This document shows, in pieces, positions 7,544 to 15,144 of a stretch of DNA of 25,516 bases. The stretch lies in NCBI GenBank assembly GCA_002432195.1, contig DJGG01000186.1:1-25516 (forward strand), written 5' to 3'. This stretch comes from Desulfobacteraceae bacterium UBA5852 (GTDB taxonomy: Bacteria; Desulfobacterota; Desulfobacteria; Desulfobacterales; UBA5852). Numbering within the stretch: position 1 is the first letter of the stretch; the number at the start of each line of letters is the position of its first letter. The notes beneath the pieces are model-generated. The model made no database searches. It had not been told where the DNA came from and saw only the letters and a list, made by a program, of their open reading frames with translations. A program made the translations under genes and the position numbers.

Positions 7544-8083
7544 TTATGAACTTGCGGAATCCGGATCCGCATCCGGGTCCTCGCGGACCAGTCCGGCGCG
7601 TGCGAAGGCTCGATAGAACCGGCTTTTTTCCTGGCTGGCCTTGATCTGATAAACGGTTTCCCGGCAATTGACGAACACATCGAAGGCCAGCAACAGAAGT
7701 TCATCCACGCGGGTCTCGAAGGCCTTCAGATCCGCGGTCACCTCGGGGCTAAGCGATGTTTCCGCGATGCATTGGCGTACGATGGGCTTGAGTTCCAGAA
7801 CGAAGGCCGTGGCCTGCGACGGGGTGAACATGGTCTGGACGGCGCGCACGCGAATCAAGGGGTCCAGGGACGCGGTTAGGCTTTTATGGTCATTGGCCGC
7901 AAGCAGTTCCGCGAATAGGGCACGCAAACTCTGGCGCGCGATGTTGCCGACAGGGTTGGCGAAGGTGTCGGGGATGGATTTGAGGAATTGGGCGGTATTG
8001 AGTGGGTAGGTCCCGGCCAAGGCATTGAACCATTTGGTGACGATCTGTTCCGTGTGCTCGTTCAGCAGCTGTTCCAGCCTCAT
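7544..8083 (-). CDS. RsbRD N-terminal domain protein upstream of dsrMKJOP
   Basis: This 179-residue protein is all-helical by composition, starting MRLEQLLNEHTEQIVTKWF, with FANPVGNIARQSL at about 41-53 and TPSQATAFVLELKP at 87-100. These segments match the RsbRD N-terminal domain family (a globin-like sensory fold found in stressosome RsbR paralogues). There is no STAS domain, so this is the sensor-type domain alone. I chose the ATG at 8083; an upstream in-frame ATG adds 58 residues with no domain character that would run across the 5' leader and the predicted transcription start. It is the first gene behind a good promoter, followed by dsrMKJOP in the same direction. A sensory or accessory role for the dsr complex is inference from position; the ligand is unknown. 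Confidence 0.83.
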   Translation of the reverse strand: MRLEQLLNEHTEQIVTKWFNALAGTYPLNTAQFLKSIPDTFANPVGNIARQSLRALFAELLAANDHKSLTASLDPLIRVRAVQTMFTPSQATAFVLELKPIVRQCIAETSLSPEVTADLKAFETRVDELLLLAFDVFVNCRETVYQIKASQEKSRFYRAFARAGLVREDPDADPDSASS

Positions 8084-8475
8084 GGGGCAGGCTCGCTCCC
8101 TAGCCCCTCCATTCCAAGGGTGTCCCCCTTGAAAAAGGGCGCCTTCATATCCAGCCGGTCTTTGATGCAGATGGGTGATTGGGAATCGGAAGCCCCGATT
8201 TTGAAAGAAAAATCTATAGACAAAGTGCCATGCCCTGTCAAGGAGATTCGGAAACATAACGCAGGGTTAGTTTCGGGGGTCCTAAAATGCTTGCCGAGCC
8301 CTAAAGCCACTGGCGGCCGCGGTGGGATTGGGGTCCAGGGAGTGTGGTAGGGAGGCGCCATTGCCCAACATCTAGCCCAAATGCCAGCCGGAGGGAAGGG
8401 GAGAACACTTTCCGCGCCATATCCGGACGGGGGGGCTTTCCGCGGAAGGGGGACGCCGAAGCGAAACGCATGCGG
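8084..8475. other. Intergenic region between IscU-like gene and rsbRD-N gene
   Basis: This 392-bp gap holds the dsr promoter and leader (8084-8241). The remaining 230 bases after the IscU-like gene have no coding sequence I can support. A ten-base palindrome TTCCGCGGAA lies at about 8437-8446, close to the end of the IscU-like gene, but it has no loop or T-run and is not a clear terminator. Confidence 0.5.
8213..8241 (-). promoter_or_regulatory. sigma-70-type promoter for rsbRD-N gene and dsrMKJOP
   Basis: On the minus strand there is a perfect -35 TTGACA (8236-8241), a 17-base spacer, and TATAGA (8213-8218) as the -10 followed by an AT-rich stretch. It implies a 5' leader of about 120 bases before the ATG at 8083. 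In that leader, CCTT/AAGG-type repeats near 8115-8145 could form a small stem. Confidence 0.72.
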
Positions 8476-8895
8476 TCAGCGATAGGACCCCTTCCAGGGC
8501 TTGGCGCCCTGGCGCTGGTAATGGGCCAGGGCGTGACGAAACGCCTCCACGGCGATCTGGGCACAGTGAAAGTTTTCCGCCGGCAGGGATTGTAGATAGT
8601 GCGCCACCAATTCGGGAGTGATGTTCCAGGCCTCTGCCAAGGAACGGCCCTCAGCGATCTCGGCCACGGCATTGGCGCAGGCGTTGGTGTTGAGGCAACC
8701 GTGCAATTCGAAGGCGACTTGAGCCAGAAGATTCGCGCGGAAACGGATAAAAAAGGTTACCCCGTCACCGCAAACCCCGGTGTGCTCACCGATCCCGCCG
8801 GCATCGGTAAAGACCTGATGCCGATCGGAGCGAAAGGCCATCTCGAGAAAGATCAAGGCATGCGAGGGGCAGTCCTCGGTCGGGGCGGTTTCCAT
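8476..8895 (-). CDS. IscU/NifU-N-like iron-sulfur cluster scaffold protein
   Basis: IscU-type proteins build Fe-S clusters on three conserved cysteines and pass them to apo-proteins. The 139-residue product keeps that layout: C42 in VCGDGVTF (with Asp44), C67 in LHGCLNTNACAN, and C111 in FHCAQIAVEAF. The extra C73 makes an unusual GC-x5-C pattern in place of the usual GCG segment. No partner IscS, IscA or HscA gene is nearby. I chose the ATG at 8895; a longer in-frame start at 9054 adds 53 residues lacking family similarity. It lies 198 bp downstream of the response-regulator gene on the same strand, with its own possible promoter. The scaffold role is inferred from the motif pattern. Confidence 0.82.
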   Translation of the reverse strand: METAPTEDCPSHALIFLEMAFRSDRHQVFTDAGGIGEHTGVCGDGVTFFIRFRANLLAQVAFELHGCLNTNACANAVAEIAEGRSLAEAWNITPELVAHYLQSLPAENFHCAQIAVEAFRHALAHYQRQGAKPWKGSYR

Positions 8896-8945
8896 GGGGC
8901 CTTGTATCCCGTTAGGATTGAATTGAACGGTGCAGGGTACTGGCC

Positions 8946-8975
8946 ACCGTAGGATCAGCACGTGGCCCCTGTCAA
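8946..8975 (-). promoter_or_regulatory. Possible promoter for the IscU-like gene
   Basis: A perfect TTGACA (8970-8975) is followed after 18 bases by TACGGT (8946-8951), a poor -10. It sits about 50 bases before the chosen start at 8895. Weak because of the -10 and spacer. Confidence 0.35.
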
Positions 8976-9093
8976 GCGGGGGCCGGGTCAAGGTCCATAC
9001 ATCATGGCCGGTTTTGTGGTCGATTGCACAAGAAATAAGGCATCGACGACGCAATCCGACTTCTTTTCATAGCGTTAACGGTCAATGGTGCGG

Positions 9094-10458
9094 TTATTTT
9101 GTTCTTTCGAGGGGGAACCCGATGCCCAGGCCGCGCATCTTGGCCAGCAGGGTATTGCGGTGCACCTGGAGCCGCTCGGCTGCCTTGGTGCGGCTGCCAT
9201 TGACCGACTCGAGCACCTCGGTGATAAACCCGCGTTCAAACGCCTGGACGGCTTCCCGCAGTGATCCGTTGCCCCGCGGGGTAGATTTAAAATCGTGCAG
9301 GGGCAGATCACGCAGCCGAATCAAATCCCCCCGGACAACCGTGCACCAGCGTTCACACCGGTTCTGGAGCTCCCGGACATTTCCGGGCCAATCATATGCC
9401 ATGAGGGCCTCCATGGCCGCCTGAGAGAGTCGCTTGCCGTGGGTCCCCCGCTTTCCGGCAGGCCTGGCCAGGAAATGTTCCAGCAACAGGGGGATGTCGG
9501 CTTTGCGCTTGCGCAGGGGAGGCAGGTGCACGGGAAGCACGTTGAGGCGGTAGAACAGGTCTTGGCGAAAACGATTTTCCTCAATCATTTCGCTCAAGAC
9601 CTTGTTGGTGGCGGCGATAAAACGGATGTCGGCCTTCACCACGCGATGGGTTCCCAGGCGCTCGAACTCTTTTTCCTGAATGGTGCGCAGCAGTTTGGCC
9701 TGCATTTCGACGCTGAGCGAATCGATATCGTCCAGAAAAAGCGTTCCTGAGTTGGCGACTTCCAGTTTGCCGGCGCTGTCGGCGATGGCCCCGGTAAAAG
9801 CGCCTTTGCGGTGGCCGAACAGTTCGCTTTCCATCAGGGTGCACGGCAGGGCACCGCAATTGACCACGACGAAAGGATTGTCTCGCCGGGGGCTCTGATT
9901 GTGGATGGCTTTGGCAACCAACTCCTTGCCGGTGCCGCTCTCGCCTTGGATAAGCACCGTCGAATCGCTGTCGGCGATGGCGGCGATGAGGTCGAAAACT
10001 TCCCGCATGGCCTGGCTCTGCCCCACCATTTTTTCAAACGGCCGACAGCGGGTCAATTCCTGCCGCAGATAGCGCACTTCGGAGGAAAGACCTCGTTTTT
10101 CGGCCACTCGGTGAACCAGGGCCCGGACGGTCTCGATGGCAAAAGGCTTTTGTATAAAATCATGGGCGCCGCTTTTCATGGCATCGATGGCGGTCTGCTG
10201 ATCATCCACCGCGGTCACCATCACGATATCGACCTCGGGATCAACCTCCTTGATCTGGCGCAGCAGCGCCACACCGTGAGTATCCGGCAGACGAATGTCC
10301 AACAGGACGATGTCGATGCTGCGGGAGGCAAAGGCCTGCAAGGCTTCCCGGCCAGAAGCGGCCTGGTGGATTTCGAAGGCGTCCTTGAACAGGAGCCGGA
10401 AGGATTCCCGTACGCCTAATTCATCGTCGACGATCAGAATGGACATGAGTTTTTTCAT
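9094..10458 (-). CDS. NtrC-family sigma-54-dependent response regulator
   Basis: This is a 454-residue two-component transcription activator. The receiver domain (1-120) has the acidic pair D11/D12, phospho-acceptor D54, T82 and K104. The AAA+ domain (about 145-375) has Walker A GESGTGKE (172-179), the sigma-54 contact loop GAFTGA (219-224), Walker B GTLFLDD (238-244) and FRQDLFYRLNVLPV. The C-terminal Fis-type helix-turn-helix is at about 405-445 (SRTKAAERLQVHRNTLLAKMR). It therefore needs RpoN for activation. The ATG at 10458 has GGAG nine bases upstream; M5 is an alternative start. It diverges from the histidine kinase at 10837, its probable partner. The target genes are unknown. Confidence 0.95.
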   Translation of the reverse strand: MKKLMSILIVDDELGVRESFRLLFKDAFEIHQAASGREALQAFASRSIDIVLLDIRLPDTHGVALLRQIKEVDPEVDIVMVTAVDDQQTAIDAMKSGAHDFIQKPFAIETVRALVHRVAEKRGLSSEVRYLRQELTRCRPFEKMVGQSQAMREVFDLIAAIADSDSTVLIQGESGTGKELVAKAIHNQSPRRDNPFVVVNCGALPCTLMESELFGHRKGAFTGAIADSAGKLEVANSGTLFLDDIDSLSVEMQAKLLRTIQEKEFERLGTHRVVKADIRFIAATNKVLSEMIEENRFRQDLFYRLNVLPVHLPPLRKRKADIPLLLEHFLARPAGKRGTHGKRLSQAAMEALMAYDWPGNVRELQNRCERWCTVVRGDLIRLRDLPLHDFKSTPRGNGSLREAVQAFERGFITEVLESVNGSRTKAAERLQVHRNTLLAKMRGLGIGFPLERTK

Positions 10459-10565
10459 TTAGCGCTTCTCCGCAGCTTGGTTCCACCAGGCGGGATTTTC
10501 CGCCTGGGGTATAGGGCCGGGCTAGGCCTTCCCCGGCGCCAAAGCGTACCGCAAGCAAGTCCGCC

Positions 10566-10665
10566 TGTGCCGACCATCATCTTAGCCGCACAAATCCTGT
10601 GCGGTCAAATCGACAGGTAAGGGGAATGCACAGAATTAAGGGCGCGGATGCATAGAAATTTGTGC
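10566..10665. promoter_or_regulatory. Cluster of GCACA/TGTGC half-sites, candidate activator sites
   Basis: Five copies of the pentamer occur in 100 bases: TGTGC 10566-10570, GCACA 10588-10592, TGTGC 10598-10602, GCACA 10628-10632 and TGTGC 10661-10665. The second and third form a perfect inverted repeat CCGCACA-N5-TGTGCGG (10586-10604). The arm/spacer geometry resembles enhancer sites of NtrC-type activators. Which protein binds is not known; the adjacent regulator is the obvious candidate. Confidence 0.5.
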
Positions 10666-10763
10666 AGATTAAGTGGGCATTTCCCTTGGCCGACGGCGTG
10701 GCCCACGGATCCGCCGAGACCGACTCGGCAACCGTGCGCCGCGGTCCCTTCGCTGGATGGGTA

Positions 10764-10777
10764 GGTATTGAATTTGC
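10764..10777 (+). promoter_or_regulatory. Possible sigma-54 (-24/-12) promoter for the kinase gene
   Basis: GG at 10764-10765, ten bases, then GC at 10776-10777 within TTTGCTT gives the GG-N10-GC spacing of sigma-54 promoters. The -12 side (TTGCT) is good; the -24 side (AGGTAT) departs from TGGCAC. The kinase ATG is 60 bases further on and the half-site cluster lies 100-200 bases upstream, a fitting enhancer distance. Confidence 0.35.
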
Positions 10778-10836
10778 TTGAAGGGAATCCCCCTCTGGGG
10801 AACCGTCACGATCGCTACCGGATTGATTGGTGAAAC

Positions 10837-12801
10837 ATGCGCAAAGAATCCAGTTGCATCAATACCCGTGCCATACTCGAATATATCGACGCCCATGGGG
10901 GCATTGATTCCCAGGATATCATCCCCGGGCTTTCACCGGAAATCGACCGGTTGGTGGACCCGGAGGCTTTTCTGCGGTCGCCGGACAATTGGGTCGATGC
11001 GGCGGTCGTGGCGGGTTTGCTGGCACGCGTCAAGGCGCGCATCAAGAATGAGCAGGTCGCCTTCGAGATCGGCCGCTTTGCTGTGGAGCAGGCGGTGACC
11101 AACAAGCGCCAGCGGCTGCTGTTGAAGCTATTTGGTTCGCATGCCAAGGCTCTCGTCAATGCCCAGCGCCTAAACGACCGCTGGAACCGCAACAAGCGGA
11201 TCGAGTTGGTTCATCTCGGGATCCGCCAGGCCGTGGTAAGGCTATATTGGCATCCCATTCCCGCACTGTCCCGGGACATTTGCCTCCACCTCCAGGGTGT
11301 CGTCACTTACCTTCCTCTCTTCTGGGGTGACAAGCCCTTACAGCTGGAGGAGCGCTGCTGCCATTTCGACGGCGCGCCTTACTGCGAATACCAGCTTCGC
11401 TGGCAAGCTGCCGGTTCGCTGTGGCGGGTCCTGCGTCGCGGGTGGGAAGCGCCGGGACTGCGCCGGCAGATTTATCGCCAAATAGAGGCGGATCGTCGAC
11501 GGATCGACCAAAAATACGAACAAGTCCTTCGACTCGGCCGGGAGTTGGGTGGGAAACTGAGGCAGATAGACCTGGTGCAGCAATGCAGCCGGGCCGTGTT
11601 GTCGGCGGTGGGTCTGGATCAATGGTTGGATCAGATCGAGCACTTGTTGGGACATGCGTGCCGGGTGAATCACTTTGCGATTTTTCGGGTCAGCGATGAC
11701 CGGTCCAGGTTGAAGGGGCTGTACGCCAAGGACTTTTTGGACATGAACCGAGGCCAGATAGAGTCCTTTGAGATTCCCATCGACGAGGCGGGATGCATTC
11801 TGTCCCGGGCCGCGCGGAGTGGCATGGGGGAGACGGAAGAGGGCGTCATGGGGGGAGGCGAGGCCGCCCTGACCGGTTGGGTTTATGCCGTACCGCTGAT
11901 CGTCCGGAACCAGGTGACGGGGGTAGTGGCGGTGTGGAGCCATGCTACGGGGCGAAGCCGCGCGGATTTGCAGGAATTGTTGTATCTCTTTTCGCCCCTG
12001 TTGGCGGTTACTCTGGAGAATGCCTGCATACACCTCCAGATGCGGAAGCAGCTGGCGAAGCTCCAGAAATCGAAACTACTCCTTTGCCGGGCCGACAAAT
12101 TATCTTCCCTGGGGAACCTGGCCGCCCAATTGGCCCATGAGATCAAAAACCCCATGACAGCGATCGACACGTTTTTTCAACTCCTTCCTGAGCGATGGGA
12201 GGACGCCGAATTCCGCACCAGTTTTCTGGGTATTGCCCGGAGCGAATCCTTGCGCATTCACGGCCTGTTGAAGCAGTTTCTCGAACTGTCGGCCCAAAGG
12301 GAGGCGGTGGCGGAAACAACCGATCTGCACCTGCTTATCGAGGCGTTGCTGACGTTTCTCCAGCCCCAGGCAACTCGGTCGGGGGTGCGCATGGAGTGTC
12401 GGGCCTTGGCAACCCGTACTCTCTTCCGGATGGTGGCGGACAAGGTCAGGCAGGCCCTTCTGAACATTCTGATGAATGCGCTGGATGCCGCTCCCGGAGG
12501 CAGCACCGTCGTCGTAGTCACTTCGGACGCCCAGGGGACCGGTGGCCGTCCGGCGGTCTGCATCGAGATCATCGACGAGGGTCCCGGGATTCCCTCGGAG
12601 CTGCGGCAACAGGTCTTCAAGCCTTTTTTTACCCGGCACGCCAAGCCAACGGGGGCCAACGGGACCGGTCTGGGTCTCTTCATTGCCAGGCAGAATATCA
12701 ACGACCATGGCGGAGAGATCGGCGTGTTCGAGCGGGAGGGCGGCGGAACCTGCTTCCGCATCCTGCTGCCGGTGGAACGTCGTCACGCCTCATCGCCATG
12801 A
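10837..12801 (+). CDS. V4R-like and GAF domain sensor histidine kinase
   Basis: This is a 654-residue kinase with no obvious membrane segment, so probably cytoplasmic. Residues 75-190 resemble a V4R/ligand-binding fold, ending in EERCCHFDGAPYCEYQL (171-187), which matches the E-x2-C-x3-G-x3-C close of that family. A basic coiled linker follows (205-245), then a GAF-like domain (about 250-400). The HisKA domain has the phospho-acceptor H434 (LAHEIKNPMTAI). The HATPase_c domain has the N-box around 541-550 (LLNILMNALD), G1 DEGPGIP (580-586) and G2 GTGLGLF (609-615). It is divergent from the NtrC-type regulator, which is the expected partner. The ribosome site is weak (GGTGA). The ligand is unknown; the C174/C175/C183 set could bind a metal or a small molecule, which is inference. 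Confidence 0.9.
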   Translation: MRKESSCINTRAILEYIDAHGGIDSQDIIPGLSPEIDRLVDPEAFLRSPDNWVDAAVVAGLLARVKARIKNEQVAFEIGRFAVEQAVTNKRQRLLLKLFGSHAKALVNAQRLNDRWNRNKRIELVHLGIRQAVVRLYWHPIPALSRDICLHLQGVVTYLPLFWGDKPLQLEERCCHFDGAPYCEYQLRWQAAGSLWRVLRRGWEAPGLRRQIYRQIEADRRRIDQKYEQVLRLGRELGGKLRQIDLVQQCSRAVLSAVGLDQWLDQIEHLLGHACRVNHFAIFRVSDDRSRLKGLYAKDFLDMNRGQIESFEIPIDEAGCILSRAARSGMGETEEGVMGGGEAALTGWVYAVPLIVRNQVTGVVAVWSHATGRSRADLQELLYLFSPLLAVTLENACIHLQMRKQLAKLQKSKLLLCRADKLSSLGNLAAQLAHEIKNPMTAIDTFFQLLPERWEDAEFRTSFLGIARSESLRIHGLLKQFLELSAQREAVAETTDLHLLIEALLTFLQPQATRSGVRMECRALATRTLFRMVADKVRQALLNILMNALDAAPGGSTVVVVTSDAQGTGGRPAVCIEIIDEGPGIPSELRQQVFKPFFTRHAKPTGANGTGLGLFIARQNINDHGGEIGVFEREGGGTCFRILLPVERRHASSP

Positions 12802-12983
12802 CCGGCGCAGAGATTCCACAGCGGGAGCGCTCCAATTTTGCGCGGTGGCCTGTCGACCCGAGGGGGGGATAACCAAGTGCCCATCCCATGGGTCCAGCCC
12901 CCCATGGCCCGCGAAAGCCGCAAGGGAAAATTCCCCTCGGGGGGCACGACCTCAATAGTGGCCCGGATCCGCGGGCTATCGGC

Positions 12984-14993
12984 TCAGTCGATGCCGCTTC
13001 CCGCCTGGAAGCCGCTGTGCACGGCCTCCAGGGCCGTGCCCACGCGATGCGCGTCTCCCACGACGTCATGGGGAATTTGCAGGCCTTCCAGAACCGCGGC
13101 CAGACGGTTTTCGGGTTGCGAACCCACGCCAAGAACCACTGTGTCGGCAGGGAGTTCTTCAATTGCGCCGTCCGCCGCCTGGATTTTTACGCCGCCGGCC
13201 GTGATTTCCAGGGCCTTGGTGGCGGTCATGGCCCGCACGTGATACCGTCGCAGATCCTGCACAAGGGTCCAGCGGGTGGTTTTGCCGATGCCCTCTCCCA
13301 GGTGGTCGATCATCTCGATCAGGGTCACCCGCTTGGTTCCACGGGTGGCCAATTCGATGAGATCCTGGACGGGTTCGGCGCGCTGGATCAGCAGGAATTT
13401 GAGGGCCTCGCCGGAGAGAGTGCCTTTGTCGGCCAGATAGAGCGCCGTTTCCACCCCTACCGCCCCGCCCCCGATGATAACGACCTCAGAGCCGACGGGT
13501 ACTTTGTTTAAGAGTACATCCCAAGCCTGGACCACATGGGGCAGTTGGGCGCCGGGGATCGGGGGGGCGATGGGCCGGGCGCCGGTGGCCAGAATCACCC
13601 GGTCGGGTTGCTCCTGGCGGAGCAGGTTCTCGTCGACGCGGCAGTTGAGCCGCACCGGCACCCCCCGTTGGTCCAGTTGGAACGCGAGGTCCCGGGAGAG
13701 GGAGGCGAATTCCTCGCGACCGGGAGGGGCGGCGGCCAGATGGAGTTGACCCCCGAGCCGGTCGCCCTGATCGTAAAGGGTTACCGCATGGCCACGGGCC
13801 GCGGCCGCCAGGGCTGCCTGCATGCCCGCCGGTCCACCGCCGATCACCATGACCTTTCGGGGCCTCGAAACCGGTTCCAGGCGGGCGGCTTTTTCATGCC
13901 CGGCGACCGGGTTGCACAGGCATTCCACATGACGCAGTTGGAATAGCCGGTCGAAGCAGCCCTGGGCGCAGGCCACGCAATGGACAATGGCCTGTGGATT
14001 GCCGGCCAGACCCTTGGCGGGCATTTCAGGGTCGGCGATGAGGGCTCGGCCCATGGCGACCAGGTCGCACATGTCATCGGCCACGAGTTGGCGGGCGGTG
14101 TCCAGGTCGTTGACCCGGTGGCCGTAGATCACCGGAACCCGCACCTGGGTCTTGATGGACCGTGCCAGATAAGCGAAGGCGCCCCGGGGGACCGCGCTGG
14201 TGATCTGGGGCACCCGGGCCTCGTGCCAACCCACGTTGATGCTCAAGGCGTTGACGGTGGCCTGCTCCGTAAGCTCACGGGCATAGGCTTGCAATTCCTC
14301 CCGGCTCTGGCCCTGGGGCATGAAATCGTTTCCGTTCATGCGCACGATCACGGGGAAATCGTCCCCAACGGCATTCCGGATGGCGGTTATGACTTCCAGG
14401 CCGAAGCGCATGCGATTGGCCAGGGACCCGCCATAGGCATCGGTCCGTTGATTGGTGAGGGGCGATAGAAACTCGCTGATGAGATACCCGGTACCGCTTA
14501 GCACCTCCACGCCGTCGAAACCGGCCTCGCACACCCGCCGCGCGGCCGCGGCAAAACGCGCGACGATGGACTGGATTTCTTCCACCGTCAACGCTCGGGG
14601 CGTTTCCTTGGTCAGCCGGGAGGCGATGGCCGAGGGCGCCACAGGCGGTCGGCCCGCCAGGAAAAAGGAGTGATTGTAGCGTCCCGCATGGTTCAACTGC
14701 ACGAGGGCCGCGGCGCCGTGGGCGCGGATGGTTTGGGCCAAGCGGCTCAGCCCGGGAATGAAATCATTCCGGTGCGCGCCGATGTTGCTGGTGTTGCCGG
14801 AGTCATCGTCCACCGTGGCGTAGCCCACGCATATGGCCCCGGCGCCTCCCTTGGCCCGTTGGGCGTAGAAGTCCACCAGCTGGTCCGTAACCTTGAAATC
14901 GGTCGCCATTCCCAGGTGCATGGCCGGCATGTAGATGCGGTTCTTGAGCACCAGGCGGTGGATGGCAACGGGCTCGAAAATCGGGTCGCGCAT
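12984..14993 (-). CDS. 2,4-dienoyl-CoA reductase-like NADH:flavin oxidoreductase
   Basis: This is a 669-residue FMN/[4Fe-4S]/FAD enzyme of the FadH/BaiCD/trimethylamine-dehydrogenase group. The N-terminal OYE barrel (1-335) includes LVQLNHAGR (97-105), a segment with Y170 (GTGYLISEF) and H257 (GWHEARVP), which match the active-site Tyr and His of E. coli FadH. The cluster ligands C339/C342/C346/C358 have the same C-x2-C-x3-C-x11-C spacing as FadH. The C-terminal part has GGGPAG (385-390) and a second GGGAVGVE dinucleotide motif. The length matches FadH. It is a single gene, convergent with the kinase. A role in reducing unsaturated acyl-CoA or an enoate is likely; the exact substrate cannot be read from sequence. 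Confidence 0.9.
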   Translation of the reverse strand: MRDPIFEPVAIHRLVLKNRIYMPAMHLGMATDFKVTDQLVDFYAQRAKGGAGAICVGYATVDDDSGNTSNIGAHRNDFIPGLSRLAQTIRAHGAAALVQLNHAGRYNHSFFLAGRPPVAPSAIASRLTKETPRALTVEEIQSIVARFAAAARRVCEAGFDGVEVLSGTGYLISEFLSPLTNQRTDAYGGSLANRMRFGLEVITAIRNAVGDDFPVIVRMNGNDFMPQGQSREELQAYARELTEQATVNALSINVGWHEARVPQITSAVPRGAFAYLARSIKTQVRVPVIYGHRVNDLDTARQLVADDMCDLVAMGRALIADPEMPAKGLAGNPQAIVHCVACAQGCFDRLFQLRHVECLCNPVAGHEKAARLEPVSRPRKVMVIGGGPAGMQAALAAAARGHAVTLYDQGDRLGGQLHLAAAPPGREEFASLSRDLAFQLDQRGVPVRLNCRVDENLLRQEQPDRVILATGARPIAPPIPGAQLPHVVQAWDVLLNKVPVGSEVVIIGGGAVGVETALYLADKGTLSGEALKFLLIQRAEPVQDLIELATRGTKRVTLIEMIDHLGEGIGKTTRWTLVQDLRRYHVRAMTATKALEITAGGVKIQAADGAIEELPADTVVLGVGSQPENRLAAVLEGLQIPHDVVGDAHRVGTALEAVHSGFQAGSGID

Positions 14994-15050
14994 GAGGTTC
15001 CTCCAAGGGCATCGGGGTATCTGGCATCGGGGGCGGGGCGAGTGATTTTT

Positions 15051-15080
15051 AGTATACGATCAGGCCCTGTTTGCCGGCAA
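15051..15080 (-). promoter_or_regulatory. Promoter for the dienoyl-CoA-reductase-like gene
   Basis: On the minus strand TTGCCG (15075-15080), an 18-base spacer and TATACT (15051-15056, five of six consensus bases) lie about 60 bases before the ATG at 14993. They sit directly downstream of the hairpin terminator at 15106-15144, so the gene appears to be its own transcription unit. Confidence 0.5.
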
Positions 15081-15105
15081 CGGGAAAATGATGTTGCGCG
15101 GATGG

Positions 15106-15144
15106 CAAAACAAAACGGTTATTCGGGAAGCCCGAATAACCGTT
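15106..15144 (-). terminator. Intrinsic terminator with a perfect 14-bp stem
   Basis: AACGGTTATTCGGG (15114-15127) and its exact complement (15131-15144) enclose a three-base loop. Read on the minus strand the stem is followed by TTGTTTTG, a usable T-tail. It would stop transcripts coming from the methyltransferase/AmrS operon, though it lies about 400 bases beyond the AmrS stop codon. Confidence 0.68.

Larger units (their letters stand above)
10459..10836. promoter_or_regulatory. Shared control region of the divergent regulator and kinase genes
   Basis: This 378-bp non-coding region between two divergent genes holds the repeated GCACA/TGTGC half-sites and the -24/-12-like element described separately. 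I see no credible small gene; a short minus-strand frame at 10669-10896 runs into the kinase gene and is Arg/Pro-rich, so it is taken as chance. Confidence 0.6.

Noticed and set aside
8437..8446. TTCCGCGGAA palindrome as a terminator of the IscU-like gene
   Set aside because: No loop and no T-run, so it does not meet terminator criteria.
12802..12983. Terminator between the convergent kinase and reductase genes
   Set aside because: Only short imperfect stems (for example GGGAAAATTCCC near 12927) without T-tails; not strong enough to call.
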